The notes beneath the pieces were generated by a model, which had not been told where the DNA came from, made no database searches, and saw nothing but the letters and a program-made list of their open reading frames with translations. A DNA stretch of 64,000 nt from the NCBI GenBank assembly GCA_029449245.1, contig JANATF010000004.1:3162001-3226000 (forward strand). The letters run 5' to 3'. The stretch comes from Mortierella alpina. Taxonomy: Eukaryota; Mortierellomycota; Mortierellomycetes; Mortierellales; Mortierellaceae. Of the stretch, positions 54,181-64,000 are shown one piece after another (the stretch's first letter is position 1; each line of letters starts with the position of its first letter). A program made the position numbers and the translations under genes.

Positions 54181-56160
54181 ATGGCGTTATCCTCCCCATC
54201 GCTATCATCGTTCCTGCACGCACTCGAGCCGTATTGGGAAGAGTTTTATGCAGACTCCAGTGCAATTGATTTTGCAGGGCAAATGATTCCTTCAGAACCG
54301 CATATAACTGGTAGCCGACGATCGTCCACGTCTTCTCTCGAGGCCCATGAAGCACGAAAAAAAGACCAGGACCTCCGTCATAAGGATCAGCTGTGCGAAT
54401 CTAACGACGAGATGGACACATGGGAATCTCACTGGGACACGGAGTCGCTGAAGATGCTATTGGGCATCACAGAGTGGGATATCGAGCAACTCTATCTGGA
54501 GGGAGGCAGCACCGTCAATGCCTTTGTGACCGCGGAGGATCCTTCGCAGCGAGCAGAGACTCTGGGGGATGGTGCTGCCAGGGCGGTTCCCCATACGGAT
54601 CGGTCGCCATCCCCCTGTGCGGCGTCTGATGGAAGTGTCTGGAGGACGAATGCCTTGGAGACCTTTGTCCATCCTGGGTTCTATACGCTACCTTCTGGCG
54701 CGCAAATCCAGAGCGACAGGCTTGATAGCAATGCTCTTTCATCGTCATCCTCCTCGGCTCTCACTTCGACAGCATCCACCGGCGCTCCAGCACTGCCAAT
54801 GGCCGGTAAGCGGCCTTGGCAAGAACAGGACGCGGCCTCGAATGCAAGCGAAGCCGTCTTGAGACACAAGCGCACCGACAGCCGTAGTAAGACCCTTCAC
54901 CTGGGTCAGAGTCCGCTCCTTTATGCAACTGAGGTTAGGCGACACTCTGTCGACGTTCCACCTAGCGCGGTCTCTACTCCACCATACGCCTGGGCCTATT
55001 CAACCCCGCCCAAGACTCCGTCGTTACCATCCTCTCTGTTCCAAGACCTTGCGTTCGCAGACCAGTCGCATCCTCATCAGCACACTCAGCAGCAACTGCA
55101 ACAACAACAGCAACAGATGCATCAGCGTCGTCATTTTGCGGAACTACCACCAGGGCAGCCCTTTGTGGCTGCGACAGGGCCTCCTCCACCTATGGTTGCG
55201 ACACAGAGCCCACCCTTCCTAACACGACACCAACATCTGCAAGAGACACCTCCTCCGTATGGAACACCGCGTCGTCAAGCGCCGCGTAAGAGACGAGCCT
55301 CCAAGTTCAATGTGCCAGACTCGTATGAGCACCGCCAGCCTATGTCACATCCCACTCATGCAGTCCCTCCTCCACTGCAGCAACAGCATGGCTCCACCCG
55401 GGGTGTGTCCCCGTTCTCGCTCTACTCAACTCTTCCTGAACACCTGACACCTCAACCGCAACTACAGGCACAGCCACCCCATCAGCCGCCGGCACAGGAG
55501 ACGCAGGAGTTGTATTCTGTCAAGAGTCAACCACCTGCAGGTGCTCCTGGTCTGCAAGACCAAAAGTTGAGCCATCGAGGCGTCAGCTACCGCCGTAATC
55601 CTGGTGAGGTCCCTGCGAGCACGCTCCCGCCCGACCATTTCATCTTTCAGGAAGCGTTTCTGAAAATGAATGGCCTTCATGGCAACATCAACAGTAGCAA
55701 CACTGGCCAGAATGGACAGCTCGCCGGAGCGACGTTGCCCATCCATGACAACAAGACTGATGCTGTGTCAGAGGGATTTGGGCTTCCAAACCATGCGCAT
55801 CTGTCACCAGACATCCTCCGCAGGCAAGGACAAGGACCAAGGCCTACAGCAGAGACAGGCGCAGGACTGCGACGAGAGTCTTTGACACGGCCAGAAAGTC
55901 CGTTTACCTCCTCCTCCGTCTCCTCTTCGTCCACAGGCCCATCCTCATCCTCCCCATCGCCACTCTCTTCTGTCGTTCCATCCCTGGGGGGTCTTTCCAA
56001 AGACCCAAGAGCATCCAGCACAGACCCTGAGCAGACCCTGTCCGCAGCCGCTGTCTTTGCCCGCAGTCTGACCACCGTCTCGACCCTCGACCCAGCCGCG
56101 ACGAAACTCGTGAGCCAGCTTCGGCTGCAGGAATCTCTGTGCGGCCCTTTGGATCCATAG
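54181..56160 (+). CDS. Hypothetical Gln/Pro/Ser-rich protein, possible transcriptional regulator
   Basis: Single-exon frame of 659 residues from ATG 54181. The ATG is chosen because a TATA box lies 41 bp upstream. The only part that looks folded is the acidic N-terminal 130 residues: LSSFLHALEPYWEEFYADSS, then WESHWDTESLKMLLGITEWD and IEQLYLEGGSTVNAFV, two helices rich in Trp and acidic residues. The rest is disordered: Ser/Thr/Pro stretches, a Gln run (LQQQQQQMHQRR), a basic patch RRQAPRKRRASKFNVPDSYE that could be a nuclear signal, and Ser/Pro blocks near the end (SSSVSSSSTGPSSSSPSPLS). Composition suggests a regulatory protein, but no DNA-binding domain is seen. Stop codons of this and the next, convergent, gene are 144 bp apart. 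Confidence 0.75.
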   Translation: MALSSPSLSSFLHALEPYWEEFYADSSAIDFAGQMIPSEPHITGSRRSSTSSLEAHEARKKDQDLRHKDQLCESNDEMDTWESHWDTESLKMLLGITEWDIEQLYLEGGSTVNAFVTAEDPSQRAETLGDGAARAVPHTDRSPSPCAASDGSVWRTNALETFVHPGFYTLPSGAQIQSDRLDSNALSSSSSSALTSTASTGAPALPMAGKRPWQEQDAASNASEAVLRHKRTDSRSKTLHLGQSPLLYATEVRRHSVDVPPSAVSTPPYAWAYSTPPKTPSLPSSLFQDLAFADQSHPHQHTQQQLQQQQQQMHQRRHFAELPPGQPFVAATGPPPPMVATQSPPFLTRHQHLQETPPPYGTPRRQAPRKRRASKFNVPDSYEHRQPMSHPTHAVPPPLQQQHGSTRGVSPFSLYSTLPEHLTPQPQLQAQPPHQPPAQETQELYSVKSQPPAGAPGLQDQKLSHRGVSYRRNPGEVPASTLPPDHFIFQEAFLKMNGLHGNINSSNTGQNGQLAGATLPIHDNKTDAVSEGFGLPNHAHLSPDILRRQGQGPRPTAETGAGLRRESLTRPESPFTSSSVSSSSTGPSSSSPSPLSSVVPSLGGLSKDPRASSTDPEQTLSAAAVFARSLTTVSTLDPAATKLVSQLRLQESLCGPLDP

Positions 56161-56304
56161 GCAAATAAAACATGAAAAAAAAAGAAAAGAAAAGAATTGA
56201 CACTCGACTGTATGAACTTGCAATGCGTCCCTTTCTTTAATTCCGTTCTGATTTTATTTCTTCTGCTGTTTTGAAGAGGTGCCTTGGGATCGTGACTAAA
56301 AGGC

Positions 56305-59300
56305 CTAAGAGTCCCTTCCATCCACCTTCTTGATCAACCCCCGCCAGAGGTCCCGGCTAACGCCTGCTCCAACCCGCCACAGATCCATAATTTCTTTGGC
56401 CTTGAGCGGCTCCGTCGACTGGGCGCTATCCACAGAGAGGGCTCGAGTGCGGCGCGGTCGTGCCTGGGGTACGAAAGGCTTGTCCTGGTGAGGCACTCCT
56501 GCCAAGATGCGCTTTTGTGAGGCCATGATCAGGTCCCGATCAAACACCGCCCGCTTTCGCCTCGCTCCAGCGTCTCGGTCATCTGTGCCGTGTGCATCCG
56601 GTGTGGCGACTACATAGGCTACTGCAGTGCTTGTCACTGCTGCTGCTCGCTGTGGGAGACTTGCCGCAGGTGTCGACGATACCGAACCAGAGGCCAGTAA
56701 GCTCGTGTCCGATCGCGATGCCGATACTTGCTTTAGTCGATTGGTACCCGTACGGTTGATTCCATCTTGCGTGGTGGCTCGATGCTCGCCCTCCGTACCA
56801 GTCTCGTCCTCAAAGTTTCTGTCCAGGATCTCGAGATTGGCCCTAGCATTGCTATCCGCATGGTCGTCCCACGCTATACCCTTACCCTTCAAGATCGATC
56901 GTCTCGCCGCCTGTGTAGCCGGTGAGCCCATGGATGCCCTCGAGGGCGAAGGCGACGGCGACGGCGACTTGGGTTGCGATTGAAAGAAAGAGCTCAAGAC
57001 GGAGGATGATTGCGTTTCCCCTCGGAGGTACGCCAATGCCGAATCCCGTCCGCTGGCCCTGCCCAAGCTTCGAGTAGCGGACTCTGAAGATCCTTCAGCA
57101 GCTGCGCCCACATGAAACGAAGTCACTGCTCGCGTCTTGCGAGCTGCAATAGACTGGTCTCCCATAGGCCCATGCACATATCCAGATCCAGATCCTCTGC
57201 CAGAGCCAGACCCTGACGCAGCTGCACTATCGTGGACGCCTGTCTCGCCTGCAGGAAAGGCGTCTGACCCAAGGACACCAGACGATCGCCGGGAATCAAA
57301 CCAAGAAGTTGCTGACATGGGCGACGATACAGTCGAGGTCGACGGTGTGGCCACTGCAAGCGCAGAGCGAGCGATAAGTGTCGGCTTGGATACAAGTCTT
57401 GACGCCACCGTCGATACAGGTTCACTTGCAGCAGAGCTTGCCGACAAGGAGGTCATGGACGAGGACATCCCTGGGGCCTCGGATGTGGCAAGGGTGGTGA
57501 TGCTGGTCGTGGTCGTCATGGTCGATCCTTTGGCATCCAGAGCAGCCTCACCATCTTCGCTGGGTCGCTTGCTAGTCAAAATCGTCGAGCTTGGAAGAAC
57601 ATTGGCATTTGCTAGTACTGACGACGCGCCAGAGGTGAACCAGTGCTCTTGAAAAATGTCGCCCTTCGTCACAACATTGAGTGCCGGTCCACTCGTCCTC
57701 GTGGACAGCCCAAATGACGGAAGCGGTCTGTGCGATCCCACGGGAGATCGGTCTCGCTCTGGATTCGCAGAGGTCGATTGCCCTGATCCTGTGCCAGAAT
57801 CAAGCATCTCGGCTTCAGGACCATCCGCGCTCCGAATTGATTGCACAAACGTGACCCGTTGAGTCTCCCCTCCCAGGAATCGCGGCGAGGCTTGCTTGTA
57901 CACGCCCTGGGATGTAGAGTGGGGCATTGAGGATGCACCCATTGGCGAACGCGAAGTAGTGAGACGCTTCTCATGTGGGCTGGTGCCAATGTCTATCGCC
58001 TTTGATCCTGCAGATGCCACTGATACTGAGATCGGCTCATCTGTCCCTTGCACAGTGCTGGGCCGCGCCGGCGACAGGTTGGCCATGGTCGAGAGCGAAG
58101 TCGTGGCCGAGAGACGGGAGCCAGGGACAATGATACCTCCAGCACTCGATATTCGGGGCCCATCCACTGTGGCCTGACGACCAGGCGTCCTTGAATTAGC
58201 TGGCGTCCCTGGCGCGGAGATCCATGCCGAATCTGCAAATGCCTTTGACGATTCCGCCGCCACCGGAACAGCCATTGTTGTCGACGTTGTCGCGGTCGCT
58301 GTCGCTGCCATCGTGCTGGAGAACACAGCCTTGCCCTTGAGTTGCGACTTGGCTGTAGCTGATCGCGACGACTCTGCTGCCTTCATAGTCTCGTGAGAGG
58401 CGTTGGCGCCACCTCCGAAAACTTTGTTGAAGAAGCCCGAGACGCCTGTCGAGGCCGAGCTCAGGATGCGTGGCCGATCCAGTATGCGGAGGACGCCTTT
58501 TCCCGGTTTGCCTTGCACTCGCTCCGATGGCTCAAGGGGATCCAAGTCCTCTTGACTATCGTATTCATCCTCCTCATCCTCCTCCGAGCCAAGACCTTGT
58601 CTAAAGTCCTTCTCAGCCTTGATTCTGTCTTGCTCCACCTTCAAAACATAACTCAGTTGCAGTTCGTTGATCGTCATCCGCAGCTTGCCAATCTCGCACA
58701 GCATCTCCTGTACGGTGTGCGCTAGAGGGAAGAACTCCTCCACCGAAAAGTCCCAGCCCGGCTCTTGCACTTGTTCATGTCCAGAGCATGTATCGTCCTC
58801 ATCCTCTGGTCCAGATCCCCCATTCGCCTCATCTCCTGACAGTACCGTCGCTGGAGCCTGGTCTGCCATACCATCGGTCGGATTTGCTACTTGGGCTTCA
58901 ACCCAACGGAATCTCTCGTTCAGGTTGTTGACGTCTGTAAGGACATTCTCAATCACAGAGTTGGACATTTGCGAGAGCGCCTGGATGTCGAATGTCCTCC
59001 TGAGCCTTCGGTTCAACTCGCGTGTATCTGATCGCGCCAGGCGTTCCAAGAGGTCCGTTGAAAGAGTGTGTAGCAGTTGATACGGACTTTGCTCATAATC
59101 AAGACGGCGGTTCGAGAATGCCTCTGATGCCGTGCTTGCCTCTGAAGGGAACCTCCGGTCCCGCACCAAATGTGGAGAGCGCACCATTGGCGAGCGGAAG
59201 ATGGAAGAGCGAATGGACATCATGGATCGCACGCTTCTCCTGTTCTTTTGCTTACTGCTCCTCGGATCTTGCGAGAGACTATTGGCTTCGATTGGCTTGT

Positions 59301-62300
59301 TCTCCTCTTGGGCGGTCGCCGTGTTAATGGTGAGGTGCTGCTGCTGTACCTCCAGGGATGCTGCGCCATTCTCACTCTGAGATACAGACGGATCCATGAT
59401 ACCCAAGCCAAGCTCGCTCTCTAGAGTGTTCCCTGGACTGGTGATATCCTGGAGGGTGCTCTCAGGGTGAGGTCGAGGAGCCATGGTCGTGCCAGGGTCG
59501 ATGTCGTCGACATCAATCCCTCCTTGTCCGTAGTTCGCCAGTTTATCTTCGACATCCTTGGCAGCTGTAACAGGGTGCTTGCGGGAGGCCTTGGAGCGAA
59601 TGCTTATGTTGTCTGGATCCGCCCTAGGTCCCTCGGACACCACAGCCGAGTGGATTGATTGCTGTTGGGCCACCGCAGCGGCAACGACACCTTCCCTCCA
59701 AGCCTCCATCATGCGCTGACGACGTTCGGTCATCATTTGTTCCACGAGCTCTGCACTCTTGTACCTCTGAAGCTCAGGCAGACAACCGGCACTAGCACTC
59801 ACCATATGGCCTGAATGATGGCAGTGCAGGTCCGGAGAGTCCATTCGAGGTCGAGTCCTTCGAAGGCTATAGATCGAGCCGGGCCTGTTTTTCTTAGTGG
59901 GTAACGAGCTGAAGCTTGGCTGATGGTGGAGTGGCTCCGACAGCCGACGCCGCTGACGCAGTGCTGCCATCCCTTGATCCGAGGGTGATTTTTCGTGGTG
60001 TGAGAGCCGATGGCGTCCACCTGGCTTGGACCAAGATGAGGCAGCGAGCTCTTGCTCAGTTGCGCCGGCCAGTGTGTCCTGCCTCTGCTCGGAAGAGGAC
60101 TCAGCATGTTGTCCCTCCAGCGGGCTGATGATGTCCTCCTCTGGTGGATGAGTCTCTCCTGGGAGCAGATCCGCATGCGCCTCAGACCGCGTTGCTTTCT
60201 GGAGTTCGGCGGACAAGAGGGAGATGGAGCCTGCTCGACTCTTCATAGGAGAACTGTGATCGTTGTCGGAGAGGTCCTGTGTCCCGGGTTCGATCATGGA
60301 TGCCTGTGAACTGTCCTCGTTCCTTTGCACAGCATGGTCCAAGATGGCGGCTGGCAGAAGACTTGGCAAGCGGCGAGGCAGTGATGGAGAGGATGCCGAC
60401 TCTGTAAGACTCTGTGCAGTGGGATTTTCGGCCTACATGTATTTGCATAAGAAATAGGACGGCGCCATGGCGAGCAGCGTATGAGAAAATGCGTTGTCGT
60501 GTAACAGGAGTCCAATTAAGGAGGAAAGACGGGAGGAAGGAAGAAGGAAAAAGCGATTAATGAATTGTACTGCATGAGCATAACTCACCCAGCCGACGGT
60601 TGCGTTGCAAGGACAGGGCAGTGGGAGAGACTTTGAAATAACGATGCGCAGCCGTCATGGACTCGTTGCAAAGTGCAAAGCGCGAAACAAAAAAGAGATA
60701 TTGAAAGAGGTGCGTGTGTGCGTGTGTGCGTGTGTGTGCTTGTATGAGCGTGATGGTGCCGCTGCTGCTGCTTCTGACGATGATGATGATGATGACGATG
60801 ATGTTGAGGATGACGGGCGCTTGGGCGGAGAGATTGAGTGAGAGAGAGAAAGGAGGAGAAGGAAGGGGAGGGGCGGCGTTCGGTTGTCTCCTAGGCTGGA
60901 GGTCCTGGCGCTGACCCTGAAAACAACGACAGAGATGATAAGGCCTTTGAACAAGATGGCGGAATGAGGACACGTCGACGGGAGCGAGGGAGGGCACACG
61001 AGGAGACAAGGCAGGAGAGGACAGATAAAGGTAAAGAGATTCAGGGAGAGGACCAGAGTGTGGGCGGCCATTGATGAATGGAGACATAAGGCAGCAGGGA
61101 TAGGGGTGGCACCGAGCCAGGACCACATGCTTGCATGGGGAAGGGTCGCTCGAGAGCCAAAGCACAGGTCCCAGCGGGCAACAACTTACCTCAGCAAATG
61201 CGGCCACGAATCCTAGCTCGTGTTCGCTTCCCGAGTATTCGTCCGACGAGCGCTCGGCGTCATGGGCGTGCTCACCCTCATCATCGTCGTGATGGTTGTC
61301 GCCAGAGTCGCTTCCAGACTCTAGCATATCCATGTCCGCGTCAGTGTACATAGAGCGCCTGCTCCTGCTGGTGTTGGAGGCTGGGCTGGACTCCTCGGCG
61401 AGATGGTGGTCGCGCAAGCGGGATGGCATTGGGTTAGGCGGGGACCGTGAGGAGTTCAGGATGGGACCTGGTCCTCTTCTTATGTCGGAGGTGGATGTCG
61501 AGGTGGAGACGGTCGTTGCAGCGGCGGTGTGGTCCTGGTCCGATGGGGAGCCATGGGCACCGTGTGCACGCCTTGGACCACGGCCCGATTTGTCCCTCGA
61601 CTTTTTGGAGGAGTGACTCCTGCCCTTCTTGGTTGCTGGACCATGATGGTTGCCTTGACTGTAGATTCGGTCCAGCTCTCCAAAGACGCTGCCGCGGATG
61701 CCCGTGTGATGGAACTGGTGATGTAGGCGCGACCTTGTTGGGGTAGTCATGTAGGGCGGAGGCGATCCAGGGATAGAGCCCAGGGTGCCAATGTGGCTTG
61801 CTGCATCCAGTCCGCCTCCAGCCATTGACACATCCAGTGTGCTCCAGGCACTCTTGGAGGTCCGCATGCTGTCGCCATCGTCGATCCGGCCCGCGCAGCA
61901 TCCCTCAAACGCATGGCCCTGCTCATAGTCCTCCACCTGGGACCGTAAGGAGAGCACCTCGTTCCTGGTGTCCTGCAGCAGGTCTCGGTACTCATTCAAT
62001 TCAGATCGTAGCGTAGAGTTGGTGGTGGCAAGTTCCTTGATCAATGAGATGAGTTGGTTCTGGGCCGCCAAGGGTGGGTCAATGAAGGAGGACGGGTAAG
62101 GAGGCGAGGATGATGGCGATGATCTGGGCAAGCTGATTGCTGCTGTGCTATGCGAGGAGCGCTCATGTTGGATCGCCTGGCCTAGACTGCCCTCTGGCGG
62201 GGAGCAAAGACGGTCCGTGGTCTCTTTTAGCCAAGCCAGGGCTTCTTTGCTCTCTCGAGCCAGCTCAAGCTCCTGCTGCTGGCGCTTCACGTTGTCATGG

Positions 62301-63374
62301 CGTTTTGCGAGAGTCTCATACTTGTTCTGAATCAGGAGCAGTTTCTGTTGGAGTAGCCGCTCGGACCGCTGGACTTCCTGAAGCTCGTCCTGAAGAGTTT
62401 CGATCTTGAGCCTGCTCGCGTCCTCGCGCTCCTGGAGAGCCTCGCGTTTGATGCGCTCAATCCGCAACAGATCCGAGTCCTTTTGGCCGTCGTCCATGTT
62501 TTTTGTAATGTCGAACAGCTGCTGTTCTGTGTACTCGAGCTGACTCGAGACGAGGGTGAGCCTCTTTGCCGTTCTTATCTGGTCGCTGATGGCCAGTAGT
62601 CGCGATTCGTCCAGCTCCTGGTTGACCCTGGCTAGATCCCGACTCGTTTTTGCCAAGTTTTCGATCTCCAGCATAGCGGTACGAAGCTATCAGAGGGCGG
62701 TGGAATGTGTGCATGCAATATCGAGAGGGTACACTCTGGTTAGACGGGCATATCGCAATGTGATGTGGCGAGATGTGAGATGTTGAGATGGGTGGCGTCG
62801 AGGAGTGCAACGGCTAGATGGGAGGTTGTCCCGTGCATGCCAGTTAGAGAGCCCTTGCTCTGGTCCTGGCCGCGATCCTTGGGCCAACGTCTCTCTCTCC
62901 CTGCGCACATCCATTGGGGTTCCGCCCATCTCCCGCAGCCGCACGGCGAGAAGAAAAGATGTGATGGACTATTCTCCCGAGGCACGGCGAGCTTGTGTCG
63001 GTGTTGTGCGTGTGCTCCCGCCAATTCTTGCGTCATCTCGTCCTATCCATCTGTGCTGTTGCTTACCTCTCTCTGGAGATCGCTGACAATAGGACGATGG
63101 TCTTCTTGCAGCAGCTCCTGCTCTAAAGCGACAAGGGAGTCAAAAACGTGAGGCCAAGGGTTAGAGAAACTCGAGAGTCATGAAAAAAAAAGGACCTGAT
63201 GGTGAGCTGTGGAACCAGACAAGACGCAAAAAGGCTATTGGCCTTACCAAAGGTCTTTGCCCGCTCGTGAACATGCTCCTTGGCAGCTGACAGACGGTTG
63301 TCCATCTTGGATGCGATCCAGTGTGGGCAGGTCTGTGCCTGGACGCAGTAGCAGCCTTCGGAGGGGTCGTCCAT
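56305..63374 (-). CDS. Very large coiled-coil and disordered protein, N-terminal Cys/His motif
   Basis: Modelled as one gene of about 1935 residues: exons 63374-63248, 63122-63067, 62686-61190 and 60432-56305, all in phase with GT-AG introns. An extra 42-base exon (60637-60596 region) inside the 757-bp last intron is possible and would also keep frame. The N-terminus has GCYCVQAQTCPHWIASKMDN, with paired Cys and His, then a long coiled coil (DLARVNQELDESRLLAISDQ ... KYETLAKRHDNVKRQQQELE). A second helical block lies in the last exon (LHTLSTDLLERLARSDTREL, VLTDVNNLNERFRWVEAQVA, LAHTVQEMLCEIGKLRMTIN). Between and after are Ser/Thr/Pro-rich disordered tracts and acidic runs. It resembles cytoskeletal or vesicle tether scaffolds in architecture only; I do not recognise a family. 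Two separate genes splitting at 60.4-61.2 kb remain possible. Confidence 0.65.
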
Positions 63375-64000
63375 TCTGATGTGATAAGATATTATGCTTC
63401 AGGTATTCAGGTATTCAGGTATTTTGGTATAGTAGCGGTGGTCCTGTAAGAAGCCAAAAAATAAAAGGACAAGGCTATGGTGGATGGGGCTGATAGCAAG
63501 GTCAGCAGAAACGGCCAACGCGCAGTGCAGGCGTCCAAACGCAGTAGCGTGGCTCTGGCACGAGCGAACGAACGAGCGTTTTACTGTTACGCGCAGAGGC
63601 GTGCGCTCGAGTGGATGAGAAGCCAAACGAGCCAGGTCCACGAGACTGAGGCACCGAATGTTCTCGAGTGGTTGGCGTGTTGGCGAGTGCGAGTGCGAGT
63701 GCTGGAAATCAAAGCGATGGTGCGACGTGGACTAGGGTATAGGGGCAAGGGGGACGCCGAGGCACAAGGAAACGAAGGACGGGAAAAGGAAGAGGAAAAG
63801 GAAGAGGAAAAAGGACGATGCACAGCGTCCAGGTAAAGGGCGAGTGGAGCAGGGCAAAGCGAGCACAATGCAAGGGAGAGCAGAGAGGCAAGGTGGCAGA
63901 GAGAGGGACGATGGATGGAAAGGGTGGATGGAAAAGAGTGGATGGACAATACGAGGATGGACAGCGAGGACGGACAGCGTGGATGGGGAAAGGGGAAAAG
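63375..64000. other. Upstream region of the large coiled-coil gene to window edge
   Basis: No supported gene. It holds three caggtattc-like units near 63400-63425, the presumed promoter of the minus-strand gene, an aggaaa/aggaag purine run near 63780-63815, and ggatgga-type short repeats from about 63900 to the end. Confidence 0.4.

Noticed and set aside
49825-56160. A terpenoid biosynthetic cluster around HMG-CoA reductase
   Set aside because: Neighbours are a PQ-loop transporter, a disordered protein and a coiled-coil protein; there is no terpene cyclase, prenyltransferase or P450 in the window.

Overview
The window is an ordinary, gene-dense stretch of a nuclear chromosome from a filamentous fungus. 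The evidence is short spliceosomal introns with GT or GC donors and CTAAC/CTGAT-like branch sites, a fungal PMA-type proton ATPase, an ENA-type alkali-cation ATPase, fungal HMG-CoA reductase, and fungal mitochondrial and nucleolar proteins. Intron-rich genes, many Sel1 repeats, Asn/Gln-rich tails and pyrimidine-rich leaders suggest an early-diverging Mucoromycota lineage, most likely Mortierellomycotina. That placement is inference; no marker gene is present. I see no rRNA or tRNA gene, intact transposon, CRISPR array or prokaryotic operon.

Layout. 0-12 kb: mitochondrial carrier (truncated at the left edge), LYR protein, F-box/WD40 protein (all +), prephenate dehydratase (-), GATA zinc-finger factor (+). 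11.7-16 kb: a novel putative zinc-finger protein (-) and two disordered acidic proteins (+). 15.9-27 kb: ENA ATPase (-), MAK21/NOC1 (-), mitoribosomal mL41 (+), ATP synthase subunit d (+), C2 protein resembling Inn1/Fic1 (-). 27-31.4 kb: a decayed coding stretch, an orphan helical protein, a GNAT acetyltransferase and meiotic HOP2 (+). 31.5-34.8 kb: plasma-membrane H+-ATPase (-). 35.1-43.2 kb: an 8-kb gene-poor region of simple repeats, poly(A) runs, a hairpin and a stop-interrupted coding relic. 43-56 kb: Sel1-repeat protein, orphan small gene behind a 28-bp minisatellite, PQ-loop membrane protein, HMG-CoA reductase and a Gln/Pro-rich protein (all +). 56.3-63.4 kb: one very long coiled-coil/disordered protein (-).

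Functionally the genes are mostly housekeeping. The PMA pump makes the proton gradient and the ENA pump exports alkali cations. The carrier, subunit d, LYR protein and mL41 are mitochondrial. MAK21 builds 60S subunits, prephenate dehydratase makes phenylalanine, and HMG-CoA reductase controls sterol and isoprenoid synthesis. They do not form a cluster for one pathway.

The most interesting general signal is in splicing. Four of about 44 introns I could place are best explained by GC-AG splice sites: two in prephenate dehydratase, one in the C2 gene and one in the F-box gene. Each is needed to keep a conserved domain in frame or contiguous. One intron of the Sel1 gene is a stop-free multiple of three. 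Exon limits were derived by hand from splice consensus, phase and protein-family continuity, and have not been checked against RNA data.
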